Assembly (NCBI GenBank): GCA_029948255.1
Contig: JALIZF010001405.1
Location: forward strand, 62,001 to 126,000
DNA from: Telmatactis stephensoni
Taxonomy: Eukaryota; Cnidaria; Anthozoa; Actiniaria; Isophelliidae
Length of the DNA: 64,000 bases
Direction of reading: 5' to 3'
The notes under the pieces were generated by a model. The model was not told the origin of the DNA and ran no database searches. It saw only the letters and a list, made by a program, of their open reading frames with translations. Shown piece by piece: positions 19,295 through 31,359 of the stretch (position 1 is the first letter of the stretch; every line of letters starts with the position of its first letter). A program made the translations under genes and the position numbers.

Positions 19295-21369
19295 ATGGCA
19301 AATAGCAATACTACACGATGTGCCAAATGCGACGAACTACAACGTCTTTATTTGGCTGTCCTTCAAGACAAGAGAACCATCTTAAATCGTCTTCAAAAAG
19401 AGTTAGAACAGACCAGAAAGCTTCGAGAAGAAGTAGATACCAAGAGAAAACAAGATAGACAAGCGACTGGGCAAAGGAATGTGGAAGAGAGCAACACGGT
19501 GAGTAAGATAATCAACTTGAAGTCGTTTGTTGTGTCGTACATAATTTTGAATATTACCTGTCGTTAGGGATTAAAGGAAAGTTCTGCTCGGTCGAGATTG
19601 AAAATTAAACTTGATTCGTATTCTCTTAGGAAATAATAGCTTCAAAAAGCCATTTGCCAAAGGGATCAGATCTAGAGAGAAGATTAAACGAGGTAGGGGC
19701 AAATGGCAGTTTTCTTCACATTCACAATAATTATAAATTTAAGCTTAAGTTACTACTTTATGACTCACTGATTTTGCAGTATTAATTAACATAAATAAGA
19801 CTTTTGTCCTGTCATTTTGAAGAAACATAAACCACAGTTTCTATTTTCGATTCAATTTTCATTTTTACGTTCATTTATGGTCTTAAATGCGTATAGTAGG
19901 TCATTGATGGGTGGTGCAGTGCCGGTGTGATTATCATATGCATAAAAACAACAGACGGATCAATTTAGAACATTCTATTCCTTTCCATCAAATTTATTCA
20001 TTTCCACGTAAATTAATTTATCCATTTTTTATTTGTTGTGCAGGCAATGATGGTTAATCGAAAATGGAAGGAAGAATATGAAGAATTGAAAGAAAAATAT
20101 AAAACAGAGACTCAAATACTCCAAGAGGAACTCAATGTTATGAGACAAAAAATTGAGGAGTGCAATACACATATCTATACTCTTGAATCCGAAAATATGA
20201 GACTTGCACAAGTATTATCTGGACGAGATGTTAATGTCAGACCAAGTAATGGGAATCAAGATGAATCAGAACTTATGAAATTTCAAATGCAAGCTTACAA
20301 AGAGGACTTTTCATGTGAGAGAAGAGATCGTGAAAAAGCTCAAAGTGAAAAAGAAAGTCTCCGAGAACAACTGAACAGTGCGCAAGAGATTATTTCAACT
20401 CTAATGCAAGAAGTAAGTATTGTACATTATTAAAATCTTGAAAACTGCCCAGTCATTGTCACCTCTGCAAACACTGATTGGATGATTTTCAAGATGAAGA
20501 CTATGCAAATATACTGACATAGAATAGTTTTCATTTGACTGGGAAAATGACAAGTGGCATAGCACTCACGGCAGATTGACTTTGGTCACAATTGGTGCAG
20601 TCCATCATGCATATGAAAACTGCTCTAAAAATGTTTAATATACATTTTGAGTTATTGCACTAATGCCATACTTCCATACTACCACCTATTCTAATTGAAA
20701 TTATCATTTTTTTAATAAGATTGATGTCTACAAAACACAACATGAAAGTGATCAGGATGAGATCAGACGTCTAATAAACCGACAAGCCATTCCTCAACCC
20801 CAGCTTCAAATAGTCTACCCAGTAGTTGACCAGAATGAACATCAACAAGAAAGCAGATGGCGACGACAACAGCAAAGAAGGGTAAGTCACTCCCCATGTT
20901 TAAAGGTTGTATGCCAAAACTTCTATGCACCAAGATAGGGATGGATTTAGGGAAGGGGCGCAGGGGAGTGCAATGCAACCCCCTTGGTCCCCTTTTTCTT
21001 GATACTTTCTAAAATATTCTCTGGATTCTTAGGCTCAGATTTCAGCCGTCAGGGATTCGTGCTCCCGCGATACGGGAATGAGTATTGTGGGTGCACGAAT
21101 CCCTGATGGCTGAAATCTGAGCCTACTGGATTCTCTGAATCCTCTAGACTGTTTCTGATTTCCTGCTGTACCATCCTGGATCTGCCCCCATAAGGTTACA
21201 TATTGTAATGTCCACCCAAACTAAAGTTGTATCTATGCGTTGTTAACAGGGTATCTACACAAGAGGACCAAATCTTCCACCCCCCAGTGTGTTTTATGGT
21301 GGTGATGTTGAAGTTGATCATACAGATGGGAATAATTCAGTTATTACAGATGGATATAGGACAATATAA
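19295..21369 (+). CDS. TNIP/ABIN-like coiled-coil protein with UBAN ubiquitin-binding motif
   Basis: Five exons, all joined in phase 0: 19295-19498, 19630-19692, 20044-20412, 20720-20881 and 21250-21369 (TAA 21367-21369), giving about 305 residues. It is largely coiled coil. Residues about 165-200 match the UBAN motif of ABIN, optineurin and NEMO, with the core YKEDFSCERRDREK followed by heptads. UBAN binds linear or K63 polyubiquitin; ABIN proteins restrain NF-kB and cell-death signalling with A20. The N-terminus has a CxxC (TRCAKCDEL); the C-terminus is Pro/Gln-rich then acidic (PNLPPPSVFYGG). It is shorter than vertebrate TNIP1, and which TNIP it matches is unclear. NEMO and optineurin are alternatives but lack of a zinc finger disfavours them. 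Intron 4 carries a palindromic mini-element. Confidence 0.82.
21030..21125. mobile_element. 96-bp palindromic mini-element with 9-bp target duplication
   Basis: The ends TAGGCTCAGATTTCAGCCGTC and its inverse frame a 96-bp near-palindrome. CTGGATTCT is present on both sides (21021-21029 and 21126-21134). It is a second copy of the 8494-8584 family, in intron 4 of the TNIP-like gene. Confidence 0.85.
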
Positions 21370-23500
21370 ACTATTTATTGCATAGTCGAACAAACAATAT
21401 CATTAGTTGTAACATAAGGGAATTATCTAGTTGCATGTAGAATGTTAAGTTATGTTTGATCAGAAGCTGACATCTCCTTCAGATATTGAAGACTCTGGAA
21501 GAGAACTTGTCATATTTTATATAAATGTTTCTTCTGAACAATGCTCCAATAGAAACTATCAGAGCAGAATTTGCATGACAGTGCAAACACTTATGGCATG
21601 AATTGAGGCACAATGTAACTCCATTATGGCATAATTTTTTGGTTATATAAATTCTGTTCTATCAAATAATGATTTGTTGTATATTATTATGTGGTCATAC
21701 TAATGGCCTCTGCACTGTATTTTTTAAAACTGAAAAATGTATGTTTTGGGTGATGCTTTTTCATTGAGTTTGTCAGTCAAAATATAAACAGCAAAAAAAT
21801 TACTATTTATTTATAAATAAACAAGTTCAAAAACTATTAATAATAGTTCACTAAAATTAATATATTATGTATACACAAAATTGTATTCAAAGAAACATTC
21901 AGTTCAGTTTAAGTTGACCTTTAATAAAATGTTGATGTTAAGATATTTATTAAGTTAATATCAATTGATGGTTATCAAAAAATCATGAACATTTTCAAAG
22001 CACATAGGATGTAAATTTTAATTTGTAATATAATTGACAAGCGTTCGTATTGAACGCACCGATCTTTGAAATGCAAATGATTTTGAAAGACCATCAAAAA
22101 TACCATCGGAGTATCAATATTTTATTTTCTTAATAAAAAATTAAAAGGGAATTTGTTTGAGCTCATTGTGTATTTCAGTTTATGGACAAAAATGTTACAC
22201 AGGAACTCCCAGTCTGGGTTCGTGGAGGAATTCTGAATTCAGCTTTACGGGGAATTCCCCTTGCAAACCGGTCGTGCTAAGAAAAATGCTCACAAGTATT
22301 ACAGGAACTTGTCGAACGAAATGAACTATTTCAAAAATCCATCTGCATCGGGTTCATTTTATGTATTCTATAAGATTTCATTGGATCATTAAAAAGCCAG
22401 CAAAGTTCATACTGTACGGGTTTTTTTTCATCTTCAAAGCATACGCCTTCCAACCACTTCCCTTGACAACAGTGTGCCAGCTGGTCTGCTCTCAATTTAG
22501 AAGTAGAAGTTGTGGCTATAGTTCCTGTTGTTGAACATTAACATACATCATCTTCCTATAACATTGTAGTTCCAAGATGATTTAATAATATCTAAATTCT
22601 GCAGTAGTTCAGCTGACCCTCAGCACCGGACGTTGGCAATATCACGCCATTTTCCCTTCAAAAACTAAAATACTAAAAGGGTGTATTACACCTTACTTTC
22701 AAATGTCGGATTGCCTTTATTAGGATTTTCCGTTTTACTAGTATACTGAATATAATTTATTTTTTCGTTCTATGCATTCAATTTCCTCAGTTTGTTGATT
22801 GTTCAACTATTTACAGTGATTTACGTCATCAAATATAGCTTTCGTGTTTGATTTGTGTTATATGCGAGGACAAAGTCCTTATTTGGAAATAATTGAGTTC
22901 AGGCAGATGACGTCATACATTTCAGTACTTTTAAATGACGTCAAGATCCTTTGCCAAATTCGCGAAGAACCGAAGAATGGATGCAGGTAAATACCTGCAT
23001 GCTTGTCAGGAAATTGATCAAGAAGTCCAAGAATAACAGATCGACTTATGTAGAAATTGCCTTTTGTTCAAAGATTATATTACGTATACTGTATATAGTA
23101 TAGATCTTTTCAGCGGCGTGCCCAGGATTTTGGAATTTGAAAGCACAATGAATTTATTAGATTATCGAATAAATAAATGAACGAGTGGATGATTGGTTGA
23201 ATTGATGGATAAATGAATGAATAAATGAATGAATGAGTGAGTGAGTGAATGAGAATGAAAATCAAAATGAATGATTTGAGGAGAAAAGAAAATCTGAATG
23301 AAAGAATGTCTGAATAAATGAAAAAAGAAGTTACACGAATGACCGATTGGAGGAGTAGAAAGAAAATTTGAATGAAGTGATCAAAGAAAGTCTGAATGAA
23401 GGACCGATAGAAACTTTGAAAGAATGATCAAAGGAAGACTGAATAAACGAACGTATCACTCTACTGAATTACATGAAGGAGGCAAGTACTGGCTTGCCGT
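21370..23500. other. 3' flank of the TNIP-like gene and intergenic DNA
   Basis: AATAAA signals occur at about 21823 and 21923 and could end the TNIP transcript. Two CRE-like TGACGTCA sites lie at 22908-22915 and 22936-22943. From about 23160 to 23460 there is degenerate GAATGAATGA simple repeat. No gene recognised. Confidence 0.45.
23160..23460. repeat. Degenerate GAAT/GAAA simple repeat
   Basis: Long runs of GAATAAATGAATGAATGAG-like tetranucleotides with scattered changes, continuing as GAATGA/GAAAGA. Low-complexity and non-coding. Confidence 0.7.
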
Positions 23501-23851
23501 AATGTAAACCTTTAAGCTGCGTACAGGATGTCAAGATAAGCTAAACGAGGGCAGAGTATTTCTGGTATTTTTATTATCTTTAGCCCTGACAACACTGACG
23601 CAACTTCTTTCCTAACCCAAGCTTTAACCCCAAGGAAGTCACTGTGGGTCGTGTCAGAGGAGAGTGTTAACCTCTGAAATTCCCTTAAATTCACCTCCTG
23701 ATTAGAAGTGAGAAATTACTTCATCAAGATGACTAGTTTCCTTAGCCTCCTCCGCAGTCAACTCCTATTTTACTTTGGGCTTCCTGTGTTAAAGAATAGA
23801 GACTGGGAACGAACAAAAAGAGTCGCTCTTCCGCCGGGAAACCCAATAAAC

Positions 23852-24539
23852 CAAGAGAGCATAAATAAGAGAGGGAAACTTGTTAATGGGGCGCGCGCCG
23901 TGATGCATGATTCCCTTCTGTGCTATTTTTAGTAACCGGATGCAGTTTAATTTTCGACTTTCCCTACTCCCGTGCGTCGAAAATTTGAACGAGTGGAATT
24001 TGGCGATTTGAGCTTCATAAAATGACACAATCCATATCAAATTTATTCCAAATTCCACTAAAATGCCATAGGATATCCTATTAGTAACATACATCAAAAA
24101 AATTATAGAAAGAAACGAGTTTTTCTCATCTAAACGAGCGAAAATTTTTAAATAAACGTAAGCGCGCGCTCGATGACGTGTGATGCGCCAGTAGCGCGCG
24201 CATTTTCGCTAAAATTTCATTCAAAAAGCGAACAAAATCCTCGACGTTTTTGTCTTTTTTTCCATCAAAATCGTTACTTTGTAATCAGAAAGTACACACT
24301 TTTGATGGTAGATAATATGAACAAGAGCAGAACTAAGATAACTTTGATTTTAATGCTGTTTTTGAAAACTCAAATCTGCACTAAACGGTTCTCTGAGTCC
24401 GGAAGTGTCAAATTATGACGCACGGTAGTAGGGTAAGACGAAAATTAAACTGCATCCGGTTACTAAAAATAGCACAGATGGGAATCATCACGGCGCGCGC
24501 CCCATTAACAAGTTTTCCTGTCTTATTTATGCTCTCTTG
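23852..24539. mobile_element. 688-bp inverted-repeat element with 7-bp target duplication
   Basis: Arms of about 125 bp start CAAGAGAGCATAAATAAGA and are inverted at the right end. They share AATGGGGCGCGCGCCGTGATG and GTAACCGGATGCAGTTTAAT. AATAAAC flanks both sides (23845-23851 and 24540-24546). The interior has no recognised protein. GC-rich GCGCGC blocks stand out from the AT-rich surroundings. Confidence 0.75.
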
Positions 24540-24546
24540 AATAAAC

Positions 24547-25678
24547 CCAATAAAGGAAAGGAGGAAAGGAGTGCGTAGCTAACCGAGTAGGCCTGCAGAC
24601 CCGTGCCTACAAATTTATCAGTCGTCTCTGGTGTTTAAAAGATAAATATAACTTTGAAATGAACAGGGAAAACATCAAATATCCATTTTGATCAATCAAT
24701 CAGTCCCAGTTTCTTTTTGTCAATCATTCATTTATTTTTTATGTCATTCATTCAAACTTTCCAGCTTCTATTGGTCATCCATTTAGACTTTCTTTGATCG
24801 TTCATTCAAACTTTTTTGCAGTTGTTGGTCATTCATTTTGATCTGAACTGAACAGTTGAACTGAACTTTATTCTTTTTATATATAACTTTATATACATTA
24901 AATATACAGAAAATACTTCTTTACAAATTTAAATATTTACATTTAAGATTGATATACTTTGATCAATAGGGGTGTGTGGTTGCCAAAGTAGTTTCAACTT
25001 TCGTGTTGGCAACCACCCACGGAAAAAAATAAACGGCGACGGACAAGCTAATGTGTACACTTAATAATAAATTTGATTTTTGTCATAAAAGAGACGGAAG
25101 CAAGAGATCAACTATTTTCAGATTGGGTTTACAAGGAGTAAGTGAAGCCGAAGACGACTTTTAAAAAAGAGCAAAAGAAGGGAGTTGCCTGATAGCAGAA
25201 GGAATTTTTTCCCAAATTTCACAAATGGAAAACTTGTAAGTGAATTGTCCGTAATTGGTCCTGACAGAAGGACGAACCAGATTCCCCTGAGAAGCGTACC
25301 TTGTATTATAACAGTGCTGATCTTTGCATTGCTTAAGCCGGATATTCCTAAGTGCAAATCGCTCATTTAAAGCAGGGTTTTTTTCTGTCGCGGATCGGTC
25401 ATTTATTCGAAAAATTAAAATGATAAAGAAAATCCAGATGCTGTGATGGTGTTCGTTTATAGCAAATTTCTAACTTTTTTTTTCGGACTGGTAGAAATCT
25501 AAATTTTCAATATATTTCTGATTTTTTGGAAATAGCATAGTCAGGAGGTTAGAAATTTGTTTTCTAAGCGTCAGAAATGTGTTCGGAAATTGAATTTAAT
25601 CTGTGTTCTCCCGAGGACTACGAATGAGTTGATTTTTAAACGCGTCATGGCAAATAGGTTTGAATGGCTACATTATAA
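24547..25678. other. Intergenic stretch with no recognised gene
   Basis: A GAACTGAACTTTATTC tail-like block near 24845-24870 may be retroelement residue. Open frames around 25118-25370 lie on both strands of the same bases and have no recognisable domain. Confidence 0.4.
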
Positions 25679-25999
25679 TCAAAACACATATTCTACATAG
25701 TGTAAATAGTTTAAAGTGTTCAACTGATTGGAAAGCAGGATATCGCTTCGTGTTGTCTCTCGATCCTCTTTACCCGGCTCCTCTCGAACAGCCTGTAAAT
25801 TGTTTCCATTGTCAAGAGCGGGAATGGACGGCGACCCGTCACGTGTTGGTCGACGGCCATGTAAGTTAGTCTCTTCTTCAGTAGCTCGTCTTTTGTTGAT
25901 CCGGCAACAGCAAAAGTAATAAAATATGACCAAACTGCACAGGAAGATAAGAATGCCGAAGAGAAGTGGTAAACCAACATAGCTGTAAGAGAACTCCAT
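25679..25999 (-). CDS. Unrecognised small single-pass membrane protein
   Basis: From an ATG at 25999 the frame gives 106 residues: MEFSYSYVGLPLL, a strong hydrophobic helix (about residues 8-30), then CCCRINKRR and a hydrophilic tail ending YVEYVF. This fits a type III membrane protein with a very short outside part. The frame stays open 20 codons upstream to another ATG at 26059, and an acceptor-like TTACAG sits just before the 25999 ATG, so the start may follow a 5' UTR intron. I know no family. It resembles the gene at 28575-29252 in layout (short N-terminus, one helix, Cys/Tyr then basic juxtamembrane residues), but not clearly in sequence. Confidence 0.5.
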   Translation of the reverse strand: MEFSYSYVGLPLLFGILIFLCSLVIFYYFCCCRINKRRATEEETNLHGRRPTRDGSPSIPALDNGNNLQAVREEPGKEDRETTRSDILLSNQLNTLNYLHYVEYVF

Positions 26000-26293
26000 T
26001 GCTGTAATGTTCAAAAGACAACCTAACGACAAATTCACATAACAATCAGGTGCGCACATGCATGAGAGTACAGCTGCATGAAACTGTTCAGTCTGGATGC
26101 CAGTATTTAATCGGTTGAACGTTTTTGATACAACGAAGTATCCAAGAGGTTCTGAGTGAGATACTGGGAAGCCCGACGTTCAGTTCAATTGTTGTATTGC
26201 AGGGCCGTAGCAAGCCTTGAAAAACTGGAAAAGCACAAAGCCACTATGCACATCACGTGATGCACAATTAACATTTTTATTAATTTGACGTTG

Positions 26294-26296
<3 letters not shown>

Positions 26297-26325
<29 letters not shown>
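26297..26325. repeat. (TC)n microsatellite
   Basis: About 13 uninterrupted TC units. Confidence 0.9.
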
Positions 26326-28355
26326 TGCTCTGTTTATTTTTATTTATTTTTTAATATTGTCAGAAAAACGAGCACATGCATCGCTTCAAAACGTCCCCAG
26401 TCATAACACTGCTAAATAAGCAACCAAACTTTGATTTATCAAAATTTTCAAACTTCGTGCGCACTCACCCTTAAGCTATTTTCAGGCCGACTTGAACACA
26501 GAATACTTATATTTCAATCAGTGTAAAAGCCAAGTTCTATTGAAAGTTGACACCTGTAAAAGTCACACGCTTATATGCTATCGATTTGTAAAACAGCGAC
26601 AAAATATAATACACAAGGAGATTTTCTAATCTTAAATTTCTCCCTGCTTCCGTCACCTGGTGTGATAGACCTATCTTTTTGAAGGGAAAATGGCCACCGA
26701 TGAATGTCTCAAGGATTTCAGTTCTTTTTTGAGTTAAAGAGGAGATAAGCACACAAGTTGTTTCATTTAAAAATAAAATGACCAATAAATAAATAGAATA
26801 AAGTACAAATGGAATGGAATGAAATTGAATAGGATGTCATTTTTTTGTCCTATTTTAACTTTTTCAGTCTTTATCCCGAGATAATATTTTAAACAAAAAA
26901 TAAATGTATTTCATGTACCTTGGGGCAATTTGAGACTTTTCTTTCTTTAAAGAAGGAAGACACAGATCATAGTGGATAACATTTTAATGCATTTAAGCTA
27001 CTTTAAAATGTAAGATCAAGTGATTTATATATTTACAATATTGATTTTTGTAATTAAACCATTGCTCACTCCCTCATTTTTTACCCCAATAGGGAGGGAT
27101 GGGTGGGATATGCCATGTATTCCTGGGTTTCATATGACATTTTCAATCTCATTGCACTTTTCATCAGCTGAAAGACAAGTTTACAATAGAATATTTTCTG
27201 GATGAGAGCACACGGTGGTCAAACACTGACCATCACTTAAAGCAGAGTATGAGATTCAACAGCTGTTTGAAACCCAGCAATAATATAGATTTGTATAATA
27301 TTTTGCATGTATATATAAAATTGATATAATTGATATAACAATGCAGTGGCCCTCAAATTGTTCTCATGTAATCCAGTGGAAAGAAACTCAAAAGCCATAA
27401 AAATACCTAGCTCCTCTTCCACATTCTTAGGGAAGAATGCCTCGTCCATTATATAATTTTGATAAAAAGTTCCAAAATTTATTACATTTTTTTAGCGAGG
27501 AGGGAAGTATGAAACTGAAGAGAAACTAAATCACCTTTCCTCTAATAATCTTTTTAAAAAGATTTAAAATAATATCATATAATTATTGCTCTTTTGCAAA
27601 AATTTCTACTTCTATAGCAATACTTCATGTGACAACTAAGCCTTTAGCATTCATGTGCTAACCAGAGAGCATTTGGCTATTTTTTTCAAAGCAACTTGTG
27701 GAAAGCTAAATAGTTGGCACTGACATTAGCATCACAATATTTGTTTGTTAGTAAACACTATAAAGTATTGCTTAATGATACTATAACATTAGATGTTAAT
27801 TAACTTATTTTAAAAATTCTTACCAGGCATTATGCTACTGAACTTTGTTATTACTGAAAACTTGCTAGTGCTTAAACATAATCATAAAAATCTTTCTGTT
27901 CAGACATGTTTGAAATTAATATTTAATGTGCCTAGCATATGCTAAATGTATACTTGTAAACACAAGCTAGTTTGACCTCACTGCTTATTCTGTTGAAAGC
28001 ACTGCAGTATGGAATGTCTAGGTGCACACTATAGCTACAATGAATACCTTAATTTCTACAAAAGAAAAGATAAAAAATACATTTTAAAGAAGAAATAGAT
28101 CAGTAAAATAATATTGATTTCAAAAAACAAAAATCATTGTTCACTTGTAGGAAAATTTTCAAAGATCATATTTCATGTTATTGGATTAGCATGAACTTTA
28201 CTTTATCAGTTTTTGAAATATTTTGAAACACACCAAATGGCAACTCCATGCATGGCCAGATTCCAGAATGTCTTGGTTACCATGGTAATTTTGACAATGC
28301 CATAGCTAGGTGGCAATAGGTGGACTCCATTCATAGTTACCACTGAACCAAAACA
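26326..28355. other. AT-rich intergenic stretch with no recognised gene
   Basis: Very AT-rich with only short scattered frames. I see no splice-supported exons or clear transposon ends. Confidence 0.4.
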
Positions 28356-28360
28356 TAATC

Positions 28361-28521
28361 TACAAATAGCAAGGATGATTCTACTTTTTGATGAGAAAAC
28401 AATGAAATTTTTGGTACTGTTCCTACATATAGCCAATTCAAGTCAGAACAGTGCCAGCATCTACATATTCAAAAATATTATCATTTTCTTATCAAAAAGT
28501 AGAATTATCCTTGCTGTAAAT
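28361..28521. mobile_element. Small inverted-repeat MITE
   Basis: Arms of about 51 bp (28361-28411 and 28470-28521) share AGCAAGGAT(G/A)ATTCTACTTTTTGAT in opposite orientation around a 58-bp loop. No target duplication could be fixed. It ends about 55 bp beyond the stop of the 28575-29252 gene. Confidence 0.65.
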
Positions 28522-28574
28522 AACCTTGTCTTGCCAGGTTTTGGGGCTTTAGTTGTCATATTCACCTTTTCAGG

Positions 28575-29252
28575 CTAATTTAAGTTATCTTCATATCCAC
28601 TGTCATGGCATGTGTTTGACTCATTGCTTGTTTGAGAAATATTATCCTCTTCATTTCCAACTTCTTCTCTGCCTTCCAAACATTTTTCATTACAGCTGCA
28701 TTCTATCTTTTCACTTCCCAGAGATTTAGATGTGCAATCTTCTTCATCTTCAACAAAAGAATCCCCTTCCATAATAATTGGTAAATCTGGGTACTTCATG
28801 CATTCACCCTTTGGACACTTCACTTTACATTTTATCTTTTCAAAACCTTGGCACTGTGTCTTGCATATTGTTCTGCATGAGTTCACCTTCGGATTTTGTT
28901 GGTAGTAGAACATTTTAGGTTGCACAAATTCGTGTGGCCTGCAGTAATTAAGCCTATTAGTCATTGGTAAGGGGCAGATATCTGGATAATACGGTCCGTA
29001 TGAAACTACGGGGATGATGGGGTCATAGTAACATGCATCATCAGGGTAGTACGGGCTCTTTTGTTTTGGATGCAAAGAGTGAATATCTGTTTTCTTGGTG
29101 TTCTTTTCGACATCTGAAGCATTGTCCTTCTTTTTTTGCTCCTTCCTAGGCTTCCAGTAGCAGTAATAAAAGCATAAAGCCATAATCAGTAGAATTAACA
29201 CCACTGGTGTAACGGCAGGTCCAACCCACTTTGGAATGTCTAGAGAGCCCAT
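28575..29252 (-). CDS. Unrecognised 225-residue single-pass membrane protein with Cys- and Tyr-rich tail
   Basis: A single open frame runs from ATG at 29252 to TAG at 28577-28575. The product has a short N-terminus (MGSLDIPKWVGPAVTP), one hydrophobic helix (about residues 15-31) followed by YYCYWKPRKEQKKK, a Pro/Tyr-rich stretch (SPYYPDDACYYDP), a cysteine cluster (CRTICKTQCQ, then KCKVKCPKGEC), and a long acidic tail ending HDSGYEDNLN. The positive residues after the helix place the tail inside the cell. Tyr motifs such as SGYEDN could be phosphorylation or sorting sites. It differs strongly in base use from flanking AT-rich DNA, and its frame is long and unbroken, so it is probably a real gene. 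I know no family. Confidence 0.7.
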   Translation of the reverse strand: MGSLDIPKWVGPAVTPVVLILLIMALCFYYCYWKPRKEQKKKDNASDVEKNTKKTDIHSLHPKQKSPYYPDDACYYDPIIPVVSYGPYYPDICPLPMTNRLNYCRPHEFVQPKMFYYQQNPKVNSCRTICKTQCQGFEKIKCKVKCPKGECMKYPDLPIIMEGDSFVEDEEDCTSKSLGSEKIECSCNEKCLEGREEVGNEEDNISQTSNESNTCHDSGYEDNLN

Positions 29253-31000
29253 GGCGATGAAGTTCTTTTGAAGACTGTGTGATTAACAGGATTTGAGTAT
29301 CAAAAATAGCCAATTCAAGTACATGGGCAAGAGTTAGCCGCTTGATTTAGCAAAAATAACACTATTTCTAGAAGTACGAAGCTCTGGTAGACCGTTGCTC
29401 CAACTAGATTTACAATCCTCGCTTGCTCAAATACATCTTATTTTAGTTCCTCATTTTCTTTGTATAAAACAAGTTCAACAATCCAGCACTTTCAGCTCTA
29501 AAACACTCAACTCTCCGGAACTCTTGAAGGCGATAAAGATTTCAGTCCAGTATTGTTTTTCCTTCAAACTTTTGGATTCCAAGTCGTCTTTCAGCCAAAT
29601 ACAAATGGTATCACGTTTGTCTCGCCATTGTTTTCCTTTGGCGTTTCATGAATATTCATATTACCGAGTCACTCACGGATCTGGCCACGTCTCGCCAATG
29701 TCACGTTTCGCACTGTTTTCACCTCCTAACAGCACTTAAACATTTTCAAGGGGTCAAAAAGGTAAACTGAACATGCTCGATATGCGATATGAGTCAAAAG
29801 AACCGAGCCAAAAAATTTTTTTGGACTTTTGGAGTACATTAGGCACAGGGAGCCCAACCTATGCTCACCGCCACCAACAAAGAGTATCCCTACCCCCACC
29901 ACAGAGGGAGTTGGAAATTCTGGGGAGGGGAGAGGGGGGTCAGAGAAATAATAAAATTACAGAGTTTGTTTGAAGACTCTTAACTCTGCCTCTGGACAAA
30001 AACTCCCAGCCCCCTCCACAGGGAATCTGGCTTGATGACTTTTATGCAAATGAGGGATGGGGAGGGGAGGGGGGGGGAGGTTCATTTTACAAAGAACCAA
30101 AAACTGATTAGCTAGTGAATGATGTGTGTTTTTTTCAGGAATACCAAGCTCCGCACATGCATGTCATTACTAGTAAAATCATGTCCTTGGATTTCACTTT
30201 GTTTAGAAACTTTTTTTTTCTTTTATGTACAGTGAAATTTGCTATCATATGAATCTATCTATAGATTGTTGCAAATAAATAATGTAGATGTAGATGGTAT
30301 TTTAAAACCGATGGTATTTTCAAACCTGCTACGTGATCATATGATATCATTTACAACATAATCGTAACTCAATACACTCATATTCCAGACAATCTATCCA
30401 GTTCACAATACAACCGGCCAGACGCAACGCAGTAGTCTAGCCCCTAGTAGAGATTTCCGATTTACTGCTTTGGCACTAATAGTGCCACATACTAATTAGC
30501 ATATGTGGCTATAGTGTGAGCAATAGTGCGTAACACTTACACCACGTATCAGAAAACCCTCCACTCCGAATATACATTTGACATTTTTTTATCATTTTTC
30601 TTTTCCACACTGAAACAGCATTTTTGTATTTTAGACAAAAGAAATAGGCTGTTTTAGTGTGGACGGAACCGTCGGAAGGCAAAACCAATTTTTGTCAATA
30701 ATCTTTTTGGACAATTCGTTTATCTTTTAATCATCAAAATTAGCTAACAAACTTATCTAGCCCTAGCCCTTACTAGCAAATAACTAGAAATAACAACTGT
30801 TCTGTGGCCCGACAGTCCATAGTGGCAAAACGACGCTTTCGTGCCTGCAGTACGTATACGTGATCGCTCGATACTCGGATAGCATAATTTAGAGATGATG
30901 TCTAGGAACTAAAAGGATTCTGCTTTGCTTGTAATGCATGTATTGGCTGATTCAGATGAGTCATCAAGCTGGATTAAACATTTCAGAGATTAATCTTCAG
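29253..31000. other. Intergenic stretch with no recognised gene
   Basis: Should hold the 5' flank of the minus-strand gene at 28575-29252. A G-rich run lies at 30060-30080. The short frames (29395-29973) have no recognisable domain. Confidence 0.4.
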
Positions 31001-31002
31001 TC

Positions 31003-31182
31003 ACGTACGCAGGAAACGGCAGACGGCAGAGACGATCACGCGGCCTCCTTTTTTTCACAGCTGCTGATGTGCGTTTGCCGAACTTTTCATGTCTACGACA
31101 AATGCGAAATGACTTATCTTCGCGTTCAAACGCCAACGACAAACGCGAAAAAAGTCTGCCCTCTGCCGTTTCCCGTACACTG
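31003..31182. mobile_element. Inverted-repeat MITE
   Basis: CGTACGCAGGAAACGGCAGA at the left and TCTGCCGTTTCCCGTAC at the right are inverse copies. AACGCCAACGACAAACGCG motifs recur inside. It breaks up an otherwise open but domain-free frame of 113 codons. Target duplication not resolved. Confidence 0.6.
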
Positions 31183-31359
31183 GGTGAAGCTTAAGCCAAC
31201 CCGAGTACTTGGGTGTGATCGGCCAATCAATGTACCTTTTTACCTCAGCACTCGCAGCGAGCTAAGGAGCACCCGTTAGAAATTAAATCTATTGTTCATA
31301 GGCGAATAAAAATGATCGCTGCGAGTTCTTTCTGCGATGAGTCGAGAGAGTCTGCTTAA

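Noticed and set aside
30938..31279. 113-codon frame
   Set aside because: Most of it lies over a MITE (31003-31182) with inverted ends; no domain recognised.
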